A stretch of DNA of 64,000 nucleotides. Origin: Pedobacter ghigonis (GTDB lineage Bacteria; Bacteroidota; Bacteroidia; Sphingobacteriales; Sphingobacteriaceae). Location of the stretch: positions 310,001-374,000 of the forward strand of contig NZ_CAESCM010000003.1 of NCBI RefSeq assembly GCF_903166585.1, in the 5' to 3' direction. The notes beneath the pieces were generated by a model, which saw only the letters and a list, made by a program, of their open reading frames with translations, was not told where the DNA came from and made no database searches. Position numbers and translations under genes: made by a program. Of the stretch, positions 18,254 to 27,323 are shown piece after piece. The stretch's first letter is position 1. Each line of letters begins with the position of its first letter.

Positions 18254-18994
18254 TTAAACTTTAACTCTTTCGAGTTCTTCGATATAGCTTAAAAAAAGTC
18301 GCATTGCTTTTGTTCTATCTTCAGTTACCTCAAATTGTAATTTGTGGTACAGGTAATCCTCCAGGTCAAAATTGCTTACAGGTGGCAATTCTGCTAAAAC
18401 TTCTTTACGATGATCTAAGCCAAACTTTAAAGCGGCATTAAACTCATCTTTAAATTGCTGCGAAATTTCTTTATTGGCTACCCATGCAGCATACATAAAA
18501 GGCAAACCGGTAAACTTCTTCCATTCTTCGCCCATATCGTAAACGAAAGCAAAATCCTGTGTTTTCCCGAAAGTACGGTCGCCGATTAAAACAAAAGCAT
18601 CTGTTTCTGCATTTTGATCAGTTGTAAATTCTACCTCCTGCTCCCAGTGAAATTTTAATAAAACTTTAGCCAGGTTGTTCGAGGTGCGGGAATGCGCATC
18701 CAATCGTAGCGTTTTAATTTCACTAACCGGTACATTGCTGAAAATAAATACCGAATTTACTGCGCCATCGCTTCCAATACAATAATCGGCAACGATATTA
18801 GCATTTGGGACTAATGGAATAGCAGCTACAGGCATCAAACCAATATCTGCCTGACCGTTAATTACTTTAGCAGCGCAATCTGAAGGAATATCTAAACTTA
18901 AATCTATCTTATCGATAATAGGCGAATGGGCTAAGCCGTATATAAATGCTTTGGTATTGGTGTAGGCAACAGCCGATATTTTGATCTTATTCAA
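18254..18994 (-). CDS. mqnA: Menaquinone biosynthesis protein MqnA (chorismate dehydratase)
   Basis: A 246-aa periplasmic-binding-protein-fold enzyme of the MqnA/MqnD family. It dehydrates chorismate to 3-enolpyruvylbenzoate, the first step of the futalosine route to menaquinone. Diagnostic segments are KISAVAYTNTKAFIYGL at the N-terminus, DIGLMPVAAIP near 50, and RTSNNLAKVLL near 105. MqnA is preferred over MqnD because of the YxNTxPF-like opening. The start is TTG at 18994, since no in-frame ATG is available and upstream codons hit a stop. mqnE lies about 850 bases upstream on the same strand, with a phosphatase gene between, so a shared transcript is plausible. Confidence 0.88.
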   Translation of the reverse strand: MNKIKISAVAYTNTKAFIYGLAHSPIIDKIDLSLDIPSDCAAKVINGQADIGLMPVAAIPLVPNANIVADYCIGSDGAVNSVFIFSNVPVSEIKTLRLDAHSRTSNNLAKVLLKFHWEQEVEFTTDQNAETDAFVLIGDRTFGKTQDFAFVYDMGEEWKKFTGLPFMYAAWVANKEISQQFKDEFNAALKFGLDHRKEVLAELPPVSNFDLEDYLYHKLQFEVTEDRTKAMRLFLSYIEELERVKV

Positions 18995-19011
18995 GGTGTT
19001 ATGTTATTTTA

Positions 19012-19122
19012 TGTCATTCTGACGATAGGAAGAATCTCCAACCTACTGTCTACATAATTAAGTTCTGTGGAAAGTTCCTGCTATCAACTAACAGGTGCTT
19101 CGTTTCTTAGCATGACAGCATA
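19012..19122. repeat. Diverged nested-hairpin repeat (copy 3)
   Basis: The outer arms TGTCATTCTGA and CTTAGCATGACA resemble the CGTCATnnCGA arms of the other copies. The interior GGAAGAATCTCC and the CCTGCTATCA region are diverged. Confidence 0.55.
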
Positions 19123-19128
19123 AATTTA

Positions 19129-19752
19129 TTATCCAATCACTAAACCGTCTAGATGAACGGCACTATTAAATTCAAGAACGGTAAATTTTCCATCCTCGAA
19201 GCCCATTTTGTATAACACAGTATTCTGGTGTGGAAATTCGGTCATTTCGCTTAATGGTTTTCCCAGTAACAGGCATAAGAAAACCCTCATGGCCCTTCCG
19301 TGCATGCAAAGTAATACTTTTTGCTCTTGTGGCCGGGTCATTAAAACTTCCATAGGTTGTTTTAAGCGTTCGTATACATCCTGCACACTTTCACCGCCTT
19401 CAAAATGGGCACTGTAATTACCCTCCTGCCAGCATTGCAACATCGACCGAAAAGCTTCACGTGCCTCTTCTGTATTGGGTTTTCCTTCCCAAACTCCCCA
19501 GGCCAGCTCGTCTAAGCCCGATAAACGTTCCCATGGCAGGTCCGAATCAATAAATTTCTGTACGGTTTGCCAGGTACGCTTTAAATCGGAAGTGTAGATT
19601 TTATCGAAGCCCACATCCTTATAGGTTTGATAAAAAGCCTCTGCCTGCGCCCTGCCTAAATCATTTAAATCAGCATTTATACCCCTGCCTTGTACTATGC
19701 CCTGTCTGTTCAATTCTGTTTCGCCGTGGCGGATGATATAAATTTGCTTCAT
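19129..19752 (-). CDS. Histidine-phosphatase superfamily protein
   Basis: A 207-aa branch-1 histidine phosphatase (phosphoglycerate mutase-like). The catalytic motif is IIRHGETELNRQGIVQGRG at the N-terminus, with supporting Arg in YTSDLKRTWQTVQKF, the Glu in WGVWEGKPN, and the second His in LLCMHGRAMRVFLC. Substrates in the family run from phosphosugars to alpha-ribazole phosphate, and nothing here identifies one. It sits between mqnE and mqnA on the same strand. A role in removing a phosphate in menaquinone synthesis has no support in the known futalosine route, so the linkage may be coincidental. Confidence 0.9.
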   Translation of the reverse strand: MKQIYIIRHGETELNRQGIVQGRGINADLNDLGRAQAEAFYQTYKDVGFDKIYTSDLKRTWQTVQKFIDSDLPWERLSGLDELAWGVWEGKPNTEEAREAFRSMLQCWQEGNYSAHFEGGESVQDVYERLKQPMEVLMTRPQEQKVLLCMHGRAMRVFLCLLLGKPLSEMTEFPHQNTVLYKMGFEDGKFTVLEFNSAVHLDGLVIG

Positions 19753-19764
19753 ATTTTTTATTTA

Positions 19765-19848
19765 ATGAATGAGTGATTGAGTTTTGAATGAGAGAATTAT
19801 GGTGTACTCAATAACGTTCAATCAATCTCTCATTCAGTCATTCAATCC
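19765..19848. repeat. TTGAATGA-type palindromic repeat
   Basis: GAATGAGAGA at about 19787 has an exact complement TCTCTCATTC about 35 bases on, flanked by further GATTGA and CATTCAATC words. Related words occur at 7890-7990 and 21155-21210. Confidence 0.6.
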
Positions 19849-21042
19849 TTAATTTACCACTGGTAATTTATAATAAGCAGGTTTCTTTTCCTCTTCGAAA
19901 ACAACATGCTCAAAATCGGTTACTACATTATATAAGGTGTCGCGCTCGATGGCTTTTCTGCCTACTTGCTTAATCAGGTTTACGAGTTCTTTGGTGCTCA
20001 TTGCCGGATTCTGTTCTTCGGCACCCGCCATCGAATAGATTTTGGTAGTATCATCCAATGTACCGTCAATATCATCTACACCATAGTTCAACGACAATTG
20101 TGCTGTTTCGCGACTAATCATTGCCCAATAGGCTTTAATGTGATCGAAATTATCCATATAGATTCGGGCGATGGCATAATTCCTTAAATCTTCTATTACC
20201 GAAACTTCGGGCACATTACTCATCTGGTTATGCTGGTTGCGGAATTTTAGCGGAATAAAGGTTTGGAAACCACCGGTTTTATCCTGTAGCTCGCGAAGTT
20301 TCTCCATATGATCTACGCGGTGCCAGAATTGTTCGATATGACCATAAAGCATGGTGGCATTGCTACGCATACCCAGTTTATGCCATTCTTCGTGTATAGC
20401 CAGCCATTGTTCGCCCGTACATTTATCTTTGGCAATCTGATCGCGCACCTCAGGGTGGAAAATTTCTGCACCTCCGCCCGGAATAGATTCTAAACCGGCC
20501 TCTTTCATCAGGCGCATTCCGGTTGCGTAATCAATTTTAGCTTTCTTAAAAATATAGTGGTATTCTACCGGCGTTAAAGCTTTAACATGCAAATCAGGAC
20601 GGTGTTGCTTAATAGCTGTAAACAGCGATGAATAGAAAGCCACATCATACTGTGGTAAAACACCGCCAACAATATGCACTTCGGTTACCGGCTCATCGTC
20701 GTATTTTTTTACAATATCGAGCATTTGATCCATGGTTAAGGCCCAACCTTCTTCTTTTTGCTTCAAGAGGCGCGAGTACGAGCAGAATTTGCAATCGTAA
20801 ACACAAAGATTGGTTGGTTCTAAATGGAAATTGCGGTTAAAATAAGTTTTGTCGCCGTGTTTTTGCTCTCTTACAAAGTTGGCCAAAACGCCCAGATAGC
20901 CTAATTCTGCGTGCTCATAGAGGTAAACGCCTTCGTCAAAACTAATCCGCTCTCCATGAAGAACTTTGTGTGCAATGTTTTGTAGTTCAGTTGATAAGTT
21001 GGTATCAGCTAGTATTTTTTCAACCTGATCAGTTGTATTCAT
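19849..21042 (-). CDS. mqnE: Aminofutalosine synthase MqnE (radical SAM)
   Basis: Radical S-adenosylmethionine enzyme that joins 3-enolpyruvylbenzoate to adenosine to give aminofutalosine, the step after MqnA. The [4Fe-4S]-binding Cys triad is in TNLCVYDCKFCSYSR (Cys80, 84 and 87 from this start). EVHIVGGVLPQYD, IPGGGAEIFHPEVRDQI and HRVDHMEKLRELQ follow the MqnE rather than the MqnC pattern. The frame is open to ATG 21093, but a perfect TATTTTTG -7 box at 21060-21067 lies inside that extension, so ATG 21042 (MNTTDQVEKIL) is chosen. The length of about 397 aa is normal. Other mqn genes are not in the window. Confidence 0.94.
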   Translation of the reverse strand: MNTTDQVEKILADTNLSTELQNIAHKVLHGERISFDEGVYLYEHAELGYLGVLANFVREQKHGDKTYFNRNFHLEPTNLCVYDCKFCSYSRLLKQKEEGWALTMDQMLDIVKKYDDEPVTEVHIVGGVLPQYDVAFYSSLFTAIKQHRPDLHVKALTPVEYHYIFKKAKIDYATGMRLMKEAGLESIPGGGAEIFHPEVRDQIAKDKCTGEQWLAIHEEWHKLGMRSNATMLYGHIEQFWHRVDHMEKLRELQDKTGGFQTFIPLKFRNQHNQMSNVPEVSVIEDLRNYAIARIYMDNFDHIKAYWAMISRETAQLSLNYGVDDIDGTLDDTTKIYSMAGAEEQNPAMSTKELVNLIKQVGRKAIERDTLYNVVTDFEHVVFEEEKKPAYYKLPVVN

Positions 21043-21059
21043 TCCTGAAATATTTTGAA

Positions 21060-21067
21060 CAAAAATA
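21060..21067 (-). promoter_or_regulatory. Predicted -7 box for mqnE
   Basis: TATTTTTG on the minus strand matches TAnnTTTG and is 18-25 bases before ATG 21042. It decides the start of mqnE against ATG 21093. Confidence 0.5.
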
Positions 21068-21154
21068 CAATAATGAGGCGATTTGAAAATCATTTTCTTG
21101 TAACAAACCGGTATTTATTATTTCGCAATACATTATTTGAATGTTAGCAGGATT

Positions 21155-21210
21155 AATTTTTGAATGAGTAAATATGCATCCTGCCTTAAACATTCAATCA
21201 TTCAAAATTT
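21155..21210. repeat. TTGAATGA-type inverted repeat
   Basis: TTTTTGAATGA and TCATTCAAAATT are near complements about 40 bases apart, in the gap between the mqnE upstream region and the lipoprotein gene. Confidence 0.5.
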
Positions 21211-21293
21211 AATTATTTAAGTAAGTCTTATATTCTTCAGGCAAGCTTCCGCGCTAATCAGTGCGTCCGTGGCTCAAATAGATTGCAAACAAA

Positions 21294-21323
21294 AAAAGCA
21301 CCTCTTTTCAGAAGTGCTTTCGG
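21294..21323 (-). terminator. Intrinsic terminator after the lipocalin-like lipoprotein gene
   Basis: The stem AAAGCAC/GTGCTTT extends through one mismatch to an inner TCT/AGA pair. On the minus strand it runs straight into TTTTTTTGTTTGC. It begins 23 bases past the stop codon. Confidence 0.85.
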
Positions 21324-21345
21324 GTATGTTTTTCAATGTTAAATA

Positions 21346-21840
21346 TTATCGTGCAGCTGGTACAAATGTTAAAATGATGTTTGCAGTTCTGCCACCAAAT
21401 TCAATTGGCGATTTTAATACCATTTGTGTGCTCGAAAGTTCGGTTAATACTAAACGGTAACCTTCACTTACGTTTTTAGCTTTATCACCTTCGTAGATTT
21501 TTTTAAACTGGAAAGTCTGGTCTTTTGGTGCTGCCGACCAGAAAATAGTTTGCATTACCGATCCGCAGGCACTTGATGACGGTAAAGTATACGATCCGTT
21601 ACCGCTGTTGGTTAATTTCCAGGTACTGCCCTGAAAGCATTTATACGATTTCTCACCGAATAAACCTTGCACAGCGCCATCAGGTAAACCTTCTAAAGCT
21701 ACGTTGCTTACTACCCAGTCGCGCACTACTGTACCTCTGCTACCGGTAACTCCTGCGGTTACCCTTTTGGCAGTATTGCAGCTTTGTAACATTACTAAAG
21801 TAGAACATGCGATTGCGATAGCTATAAATAATCTTTTCAT
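21346..21840 (-). CDS. Lipocalin-like lipoprotein
   Basis: A 164-aa lipoprotein: the signal peptide ends MLQSC with lipid Cys near 21. The mature part is beta-rich, with evenly spaced Trp, Phe and Gly (VVRDWVVSNVALEGLPDG, STWKLTNSGNGSYTLPSSS) as in lipocalin-like domain families. A segment GSVMQTIFWSAAPKDQTFQFKKIYEGDKA follows. No enzyme motif is seen. Such proteins are common and uncharacterised in Bacteroidota envelopes. It is monocistronic with a clear terminator, and function is unknown. Confidence 0.75.
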   Translation of the reverse strand: MKRLFIAIAIACSTLVMLQSCNTAKRVTAGVTGSRGTVVRDWVVSNVALEGLPDGAVQGLFGEKSYKCFQGSTWKLTNSGNGSYTLPSSSACGSVMQTIFWSAAPKDQTFQFKKIYEGDKAKNVSEGYRLVLTELSSTQMVLKSPIEFGGRTANIILTFVPAAR

Positions 21841-21963
21841 TTTAGTTTAATTTAAATTTCGTCAAAGTTGTTACATAAATCTTGCCAAAACAATTACGAA
21901 GTTTAAATTAGCTGCAAAATATTAAATTGCAATCTGATATTATTTCGATCAACCCCTATTATC

Positions 21964-23079
21964 ATGAAACCCGAAACCCTTGCTATTCACGCATCTAATC
22001 TCGTTAACAGTGCTACAGGCGATGTTACCCCTCCCATTAATCTGTCTACAACTTTTTTTCGCGATGAGCATGGCGGGTATCCGGGCGGCCACATGTACAG
22101 CCGGGTAAGCAATCCAAACCGGTCTGCTTTAGAAAACACTTTAGCCAAATTAGAATACGGTGAAGATGCAGCTGCCTTCTCATCGGGAAATACTTCGGGA
22201 ATGGCCTTGTTCCAGGCGTTAAAGGTCGGTAGTCATATTATTGCACCAGATGATATGTACTGGGGCTTTAAAAAACAACTGCTTACCATTTTCGCCGATA
22301 TACTTGAATTTGATTTCGTCGACCAAACAGATCTGGAGCTGGTTAAAGCTTCTGTTAAGCCCAACACTAAACTCATTTGGTCGGAAACACCTTCCAATCC
22401 CTTATTAAAAGTTACGGATATCAGTGCAATAGCTAAAATTGCAAAGGCAGCCGATATCACTTTTGCCTGCGATAGTACTTTCGCCTCTCCTATTTTACAA
22501 AACCCGATTTTGCTGGGGGCTGATATTGTGATGCACAGCAGTACCAAATACCTGGGTGGCCACAGCGATGTGTTAGGTGGCGTTTTGATTACAGCGAAAA
22601 AAGATGAACTATGGGATAAAATTAAGAATGTGCAGCAAACCGGTGGTGCCGTTCCATCGCCTTTTGATTGCTACCTGTTAACGCGCAGCATTAAAACCCT
22701 CGCATACCGTATGAAAGGTCACTGCGAGAATGGTGAAAAAGTAGCCGATTATTTAAATCAGCACCCACAGGTAGAAGCTGTTTTTTATCCGGGATTAGAA
22801 ACGCATCCGCAACATGAAATTGCTAAAAGCCAAATGAAAGATTTTGGTGGTATGATGTCTTTCCTGGTAAAAGGTGGTGTAGAGGCAGCAAGTAAAGTGG
22901 TTAATAAAGTGCAGTTATTTGCGCAGGCTACCAGCTTAGGCGGGGTGGAAAGTTTGATTGAACACCGCTACTCGATTGAGGGACCGGATAGTAAAACACC
23001 TAAAAACCTATTGCGCATTTCGGTTGGACTGGAGCACGCAGATGATATTATTGCCGATTTAGAACAGGCTTTGAGTTAA
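21964..23079 (+). CDS. Transsulfuration enzyme (cystathionine gamma-synthase/lyase family)
   Basis: A 371-aa PLP enzyme of the Cys/Met metabolism family. The PLP lysine is Lys195 in HSSTKYLGGHSDVLGG; other family landmarks are MYSRVSNPNRSALE near 45, SGNTSGMALFQAL (PLP phosphate site), and the C-terminal ATSLGGVESLIEH with RISVGLEHADDIIADLEQAL. Gamma-synthase, gamma-lyase and beta-lyase cannot be told apart with confidence by eye. It is the first gene of a sulfur amino acid neighbourhood, though a terminator and an opposite-strand gene separate it from the metY operon and it lacks a SAM riboswitch of its own. Confidence 0.92.
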   Translation: MKPETLAIHASNLVNSATGDVTPPINLSTTFFRDEHGGYPGGHMYSRVSNPNRSALENTLAKLEYGEDAAAFSSGNTSGMALFQALKVGSHIIAPDDMYWGFKKQLLTIFADILEFDFVDQTDLELVKASVKPNTKLIWSETPSNPLLKVTDISAIAKIAKAADITFACDSTFASPILQNPILLGADIVMHSSTKYLGGHSDVLGGVLITAKKDELWDKIKNVQQTGGAVPSPFDCYLLTRSIKTLAYRMKGHCENGEKVADYLNQHPQVEAVFYPGLETHPQHEIAKSQMKDFGGMMSFLVKGGVEAASKVVNKVQLFAQATSLGGVESLIEHRYSIEGPDSKTPKNLLRISVGLEHADDIIADLEQALS

Positions 23080-23089
23080 CTTATTTTTT

Positions 23090-23122
23090 AATCCTATAAG
23101 GTTTTAAAAACCTTATAGGATT
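23090..23122. terminator. Bidirectional terminator between convergent genes
   Basis: A perfect 12-bp palindrome (AATCCTATAAGG and its complement) around TTTTAAAAA, between the transsulfuration gene and the convergent hypothetical gene. T-rich flanks are present on both sides. Confidence 0.8.
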
Positions 23123-23140
23123 ATCTATAGGACTTAAAAA

Positions 23141-24148
23141 TTATTTCGGGTTACAAACCGTAGTTAATTTAAGCGAATAATTGGCTTCTAAAGGCTCATT
23201 GGTTTGCGCCAAACGTTGCGAACCGGTATTGGCCGGACAAGCAATATCGCCTGCTGCATCATAAACCAATTTATTGCCATTGGCCAATAACTCTTTAGGT
23301 ACATAAACCTGCACTTTGGTAATGGAATAGCCCGAAGGAAAATAACGCACATAATAACCATCAGGATGTTTGGTCCAGATTCCGCTCGGCACATCGCTTC
23401 TTGGAGGTGCCATACCTGCAATAATTGCATATTTTTCCATATCAGCATAGGTATAATTGCCTGATGCCACCAACTGTCTGATGTTATTTTCGGCTTCAAA
23501 CACAGCTTTTAAGCCCGATGGCAACTGATCTTTAGCTTTTTCCATTACATCAAAAGGCAAAACCCCCAAAGCACCGCCTTCTAACTGGGTAAGTTGTTTA
23601 GGCGTAAGTAATTTAATGGCTGTAAGTTTAACCTGTCCGCTGTAATCAGCAAATTTAGTACGGGCAATAATGGTCCACAATAAAACCTGAATATCATGCT
23701 GTTCTACTTCAGGGTGTTTTTCGGCACTCTTTAATATCGATACTACAATTTCTTCTTTGGGTCCTAACACCGGAGCAAACATGTAACCATCGCCTTTTGA
23801 TGGGGCAAAGGTTCCGGCTTTGAGGCAATAGCTTTTATTGGTCATTTCATAAAAACCCTCGCAAAGCACATAACCGCCTTCCGGATTTTTAGGCAATAAA
23901 TATAAAGGCTGAAATTTCTCATTCGATTTAAAATCGGGCATCATCTCGCCTTCGCGGTTTACATCTTCGAAACTGGTGGTAATGGCAGCAGGTTGTTTCA
24001 GAAATTTATCAACGCCTAAGGCTTTAGCGCCTTGTGCCGTACCCACTTTTAACAGTTTATCTTTTAAACCGCCAAACTGGGCATTAACGTTGTTTAAGCA
24101 GGCAACAGTAAATAATATTGCCAAACCAAAGAATTTTACATTTTTCAT
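23141..24148 (-). CDS. Secreted protein of unknown function
   Basis: A 335-aa exported protein with a clear signal peptide (MKNVKFFGLAILFTVACLNNVNAQ). I do not recognise a family. The mature N-terminus FGGLKDKLLKVGTAQGAKALG is helical. The middle includes EVEQHDIQVLLWTIIARTKF and a Leu-rich stretch, and the C-terminus has an aromatic beta segment (WTKHPDGYYVRYFPSGYSITK) and two cysteines (DIACPAN, TTVCNPK) that could form a disulfide. There are no lipobox, transmembrane or catalytic motifs. It is monocistronic and convergent with the transsulfuration gene; the metY riboswitch region is divergent on its other side. Confidence 0.8.
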   Translation of the reverse strand: MKNVKFFGLAILFTVACLNNVNAQFGGLKDKLLKVGTAQGAKALGVDKFLKQPAAITTSFEDVNREGEMMPDFKSNEKFQPLYLLPKNPEGGYVLCEGFYEMTNKSYCLKAGTFAPSKGDGYMFAPVLGPKEEIVVSILKSAEKHPEVEQHDIQVLLWTIIARTKFADYSGQVKLTAIKLLTPKQLTQLEGGALGVLPFDVMEKAKDQLPSGLKAVFEAENNIRQLVASGNYTYADMEKYAIIAGMAPPRSDVPSGIWTKHPDGYYVRYFPSGYSITKVQVYVPKELLANGNKLVYDAAGDIACPANTGSQRLAQTNEPLEANYSLKLTTVCNPK

Positions 24149-24362
24149 GATGATTAGATTTAGATAGGTAACACAAACTTAAAGTTTTAACCATTAACTT
24201 TATATTAAAATATTTGTGGAGCCTTAATTATTTAAAATTAGCACCCTCATTTACAGTAACTTGTTTTAAAATCAAAATTTTATTTTGTGGATTAAAATTA
24301 AATTCAGACATTTGGAATATTATTTGGCAGCAAGCTAAGTAAAAGTCAATCTTCAGAGGTTG

Positions 24363-24471
24363 ATTTATAAAGAAGTGGCGAGAGACTGGCTCGATGACCC
24401 ACTGGCAACCCTCAGAAAGAGAAGGTGCCAATTCCTGACCGGTTAACATGGTGTTATCTGGTGATATAAAT
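24363..24471 (+). ncRNA. SAM-I (S-box) riboswitch
   Basis: S-adenosylmethionine-binding leader. The conserved core is readable: GTGGCGAGAGACTGGCTCGATGA, CTGGCAACC, then AAGGTGCCAATTCC, in S-box order. P1 is closed by ATTTATA (24363-24369) pairing with TATAAAT (24465-24471). There is no T-tract terminator directly after P1. Instead an ATG for a 42-codon Cys-rich frame starts 8 bases after the 3' strand of P1, so ligand-dependent control may act on that frame's translation. It precedes metY-metX-hom, consistent with methionine-pathway repression by SAM. Confidence 0.92.
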
Positions 24472-24479
24472 TTTAACTG

Positions 24480-24608
24480 ATGAAAACATTAAATCTTCAA
24501 TCGCTAAGCGAACCCAGTTCAAACCTTAAAAATGTAGGAAATCTTTCTATGTCTTTTATGTGTTGCAATATGCAGGCGATTACTTGTATGTGCTGTTGCA
24601 TACAGTAA
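24480..24608 (+). CDS. Cys/Met-rich 42-aa putative leader peptide between the SAM riboswitch and metY
   Basis: A complete small frame, ATG 24480 to TAA 24608, beginning MKTLNLQSLSEPSS and ending MCCNMQAITCMCCCIQ. Six of the last 15 residues are Cys (28, 29, 36, 38, 39, 40), with Met at 24, 27, 31 and 37. The start lies 8 bases after the aptamer P1 3' strand. The second Cys cluster lies in a hairpin (24581-24607). This is what a ribosome-mediated attenuator sensing charged tRNA-Cys or tRNA-Met would look like, and cysteine-rich leader frames with that role are known in mycobacteria. Alternatively it could be a metal- or redox-binding micropeptide. The frame and composition are seen; function is inference. 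Confidence 0.6.
   Translation: MKTLNLQSLSEPSSNLKNVGNLSMSFMCCNMQAITCMCCCIQ
24581..24607 (+). promoter_or_regulatory. Hairpin over the cysteine codons of the leader frame
   Basis: ACTTGTATG pairs with CATACAGT across TGCTGTTG, giving 8 bp with one bulge. The stem covers codons 35-42 and the stop, where a ribosome paused at the Cys codons would melt or block it. Confidence 0.45.
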
Positions 24609-24640
24609 TTTAAAAATCTTCCCTTTTTGTGTTTTTCAAA

Positions 24641-24706
24641 CTGGAAGGTCCCGCTAAAACGGGATACGCCCACACAGGTTTAACCTTTAGGTTAGTCTGA
24701 TCCCTA
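24641..24706 (+). promoter_or_regulatory. Structured element with alternative pairings before metY
   Basis: TCCCG-CTAAAA-CGGGA forms a hairpin, but its GGGAT can instead pair with ATCCC near 24700; TAACC/GGTTA forms another short stem. The order CCCG-loop-CGGGAT-CG-CC, CAGGTTTAA, GGTnAGnCT matches the element at 17574-17667, so the two may be related. The element ends about 40 bases before the metY start. Confidence 0.45.
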
Positions 24707-24733
24707 CAGATTATTCAACATTTAAAAATTTAA

Positions 24734-26077
<1,344 letters not shown>

Positions 26078-26109
26078 TCCTTTTTTATTACCATCAGCAT
26101 TATTTTAGC

Positions 26110-27168
26110 ATGAGCACAGCATCAACATATCAATACAACAAACAATTTAAGCTCGAAAGCGGAAAAAAAATCCGTAATCTGCAAATCGCTTATCAAACAT
26201 ATGGCAAGTTAAACGCAAAGAAAGATAACGTGATATGGGTTTGCCACGCGCTTACTGCCAATGCAGATGTTTTTGAATGGTGGGAAGGCCTATTTGGACA
26301 AAACGCTTTATTCAATCCTAACGATCATTATATTGTTTGTGCAAATGTATTGGGCTCTAACTATGGCACAACCAATCCTTTAAGTACCAATCCGGTTAAC
26401 GGCCTGCCCTATTACCTGTCGTTTCCGCAGTTTACTATCCGCGATTTTGTTTCAGCACACCAGCTTTTAGCAGCGCATTTGCAAATCGATACCATTAAAT
26501 TATTGATTGGTGGTTCGTTAGGTGGACAACAGGCGGTTGAATGGAGCATTATTGAGCCGAATAAAATTGAGAATCTGATTTTAGTGGCTACGAATGCGGT
26601 ACACTCACCCTGGGGAATTGCCTTTAACGAAAGTCAGCGACTGGCAATTACTACCGACCGTACTTTTTATGCCAATAAACCTGATGGAGGACTTAAAGGT
26701 TTGAAAGCAGCAAGAAGTATTGCGCTTTTAAGCTATCGCACCTACAATGCTTATGGCAGTACGCAAGTAGAAAGTGTAAACGATAAAACCGATAATTTCA
26801 GGGCTTCATCTTATCAGAATTATCAGGGCGAGAAATTAACCAAGCGCTTCAATGCCTACAGCTATTATTATTTAACTAAAGCAATGGATAGCCACAATGT
26901 TGGGCGCAACCGCAAGAGTATTGCCGATGCTTTAAAATTGGTTAAAGCCAATACACTGGTAATTGGTATCGAAAACGATTTCCTTTTCCCGATTTCGGAA
27001 CAGAAATACCTTGCCGATCATATTACTGGTGCCGAATTTGCTGCCATCCATTCAGAATACGGTCATGACGGCTTCTTAATCGAAACCAATGCTTTGACCA
27101 ATATTATCGGAACATTTATTAAAGAGAGTCGCGATAAAAAAATAATCAAGTTGCAGCATACTGCATAG
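26110..27168 (+). CDS. metX: Homoserine O-acetyltransferase MetX
   Basis: A 352-aa alpha/beta-hydrolase-fold transferase that acetylates homoserine with acetyl-CoA, giving the substrate of MetY. The nucleophile Ser136 is in LLIGGSLGGQQAVEW. Family motifs NVLGSNYGTTNPLSTNP, ATNAVHSPWGIAFNESQR and SHNVGRNR are present; the Asp/His partners lie in IENDFLFPISEQ and EYGHDGFLIE. It lies 32 bases after metY in the same operon. The next gene, homoserine dehydrogenase, follows a 155-base spacer with a 35-base direct repeat. Confidence 0.95.
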   Translation: MSTASTYQYNKQFKLESGKKIRNLQIAYQTYGKLNAKKDNVIWVCHALTANADVFEWWEGLFGQNALFNPNDHYIVCANVLGSNYGTTNPLSTNPVNGLPYYLSFPQFTIRDFVSAHQLLAAHLQIDTIKLLIGGSLGGQQAVEWSIIEPNKIENLILVATNAVHSPWGIAFNESQRLAITTDRTFYANKPDGGLKGLKAARSIALLSYRTYNAYGSTQVESVNDKTDNFRASSYQNYQGEKLTKRFNAYSYYYLTKAMDSHNVGRNRKSIADALKLVKANTLVIGIENDFLFPISEQKYLADHITGAEFAAIHSEYGHDGFLIETNALTNIIGTFIKESRDKKIIKLQHTA

Positions 27169-27179
27169 AAAGCGTATTA

Positions 27180-27239
27180 GCAGAAAGACAAAAGACTGAA
27201 GCAGAGAGTGTAAAGCAGAAAGACAGAAGACTTAAGCGT
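27180..27239. repeat. 35-base purine-rich direct repeat in the metX-hom spacer
   Basis: GCAGAAAGACAAAAGACTGA at 27180 and GCAGAAAGACAGAAGACTTA at 27215 begin two units with a 35-base period; similarity lasts about 24 bases. It is almost pure AG with a few CT, and non-coding. Confidence 0.75.
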
Positions 27240-27323
27240 AAAGCTAAATAATAAAGACAAAAACAAATATAAGAACAATAGGATCGGCTAAAATCCGGTT
27301 ATCTGTATAATCACAAAATAAAA

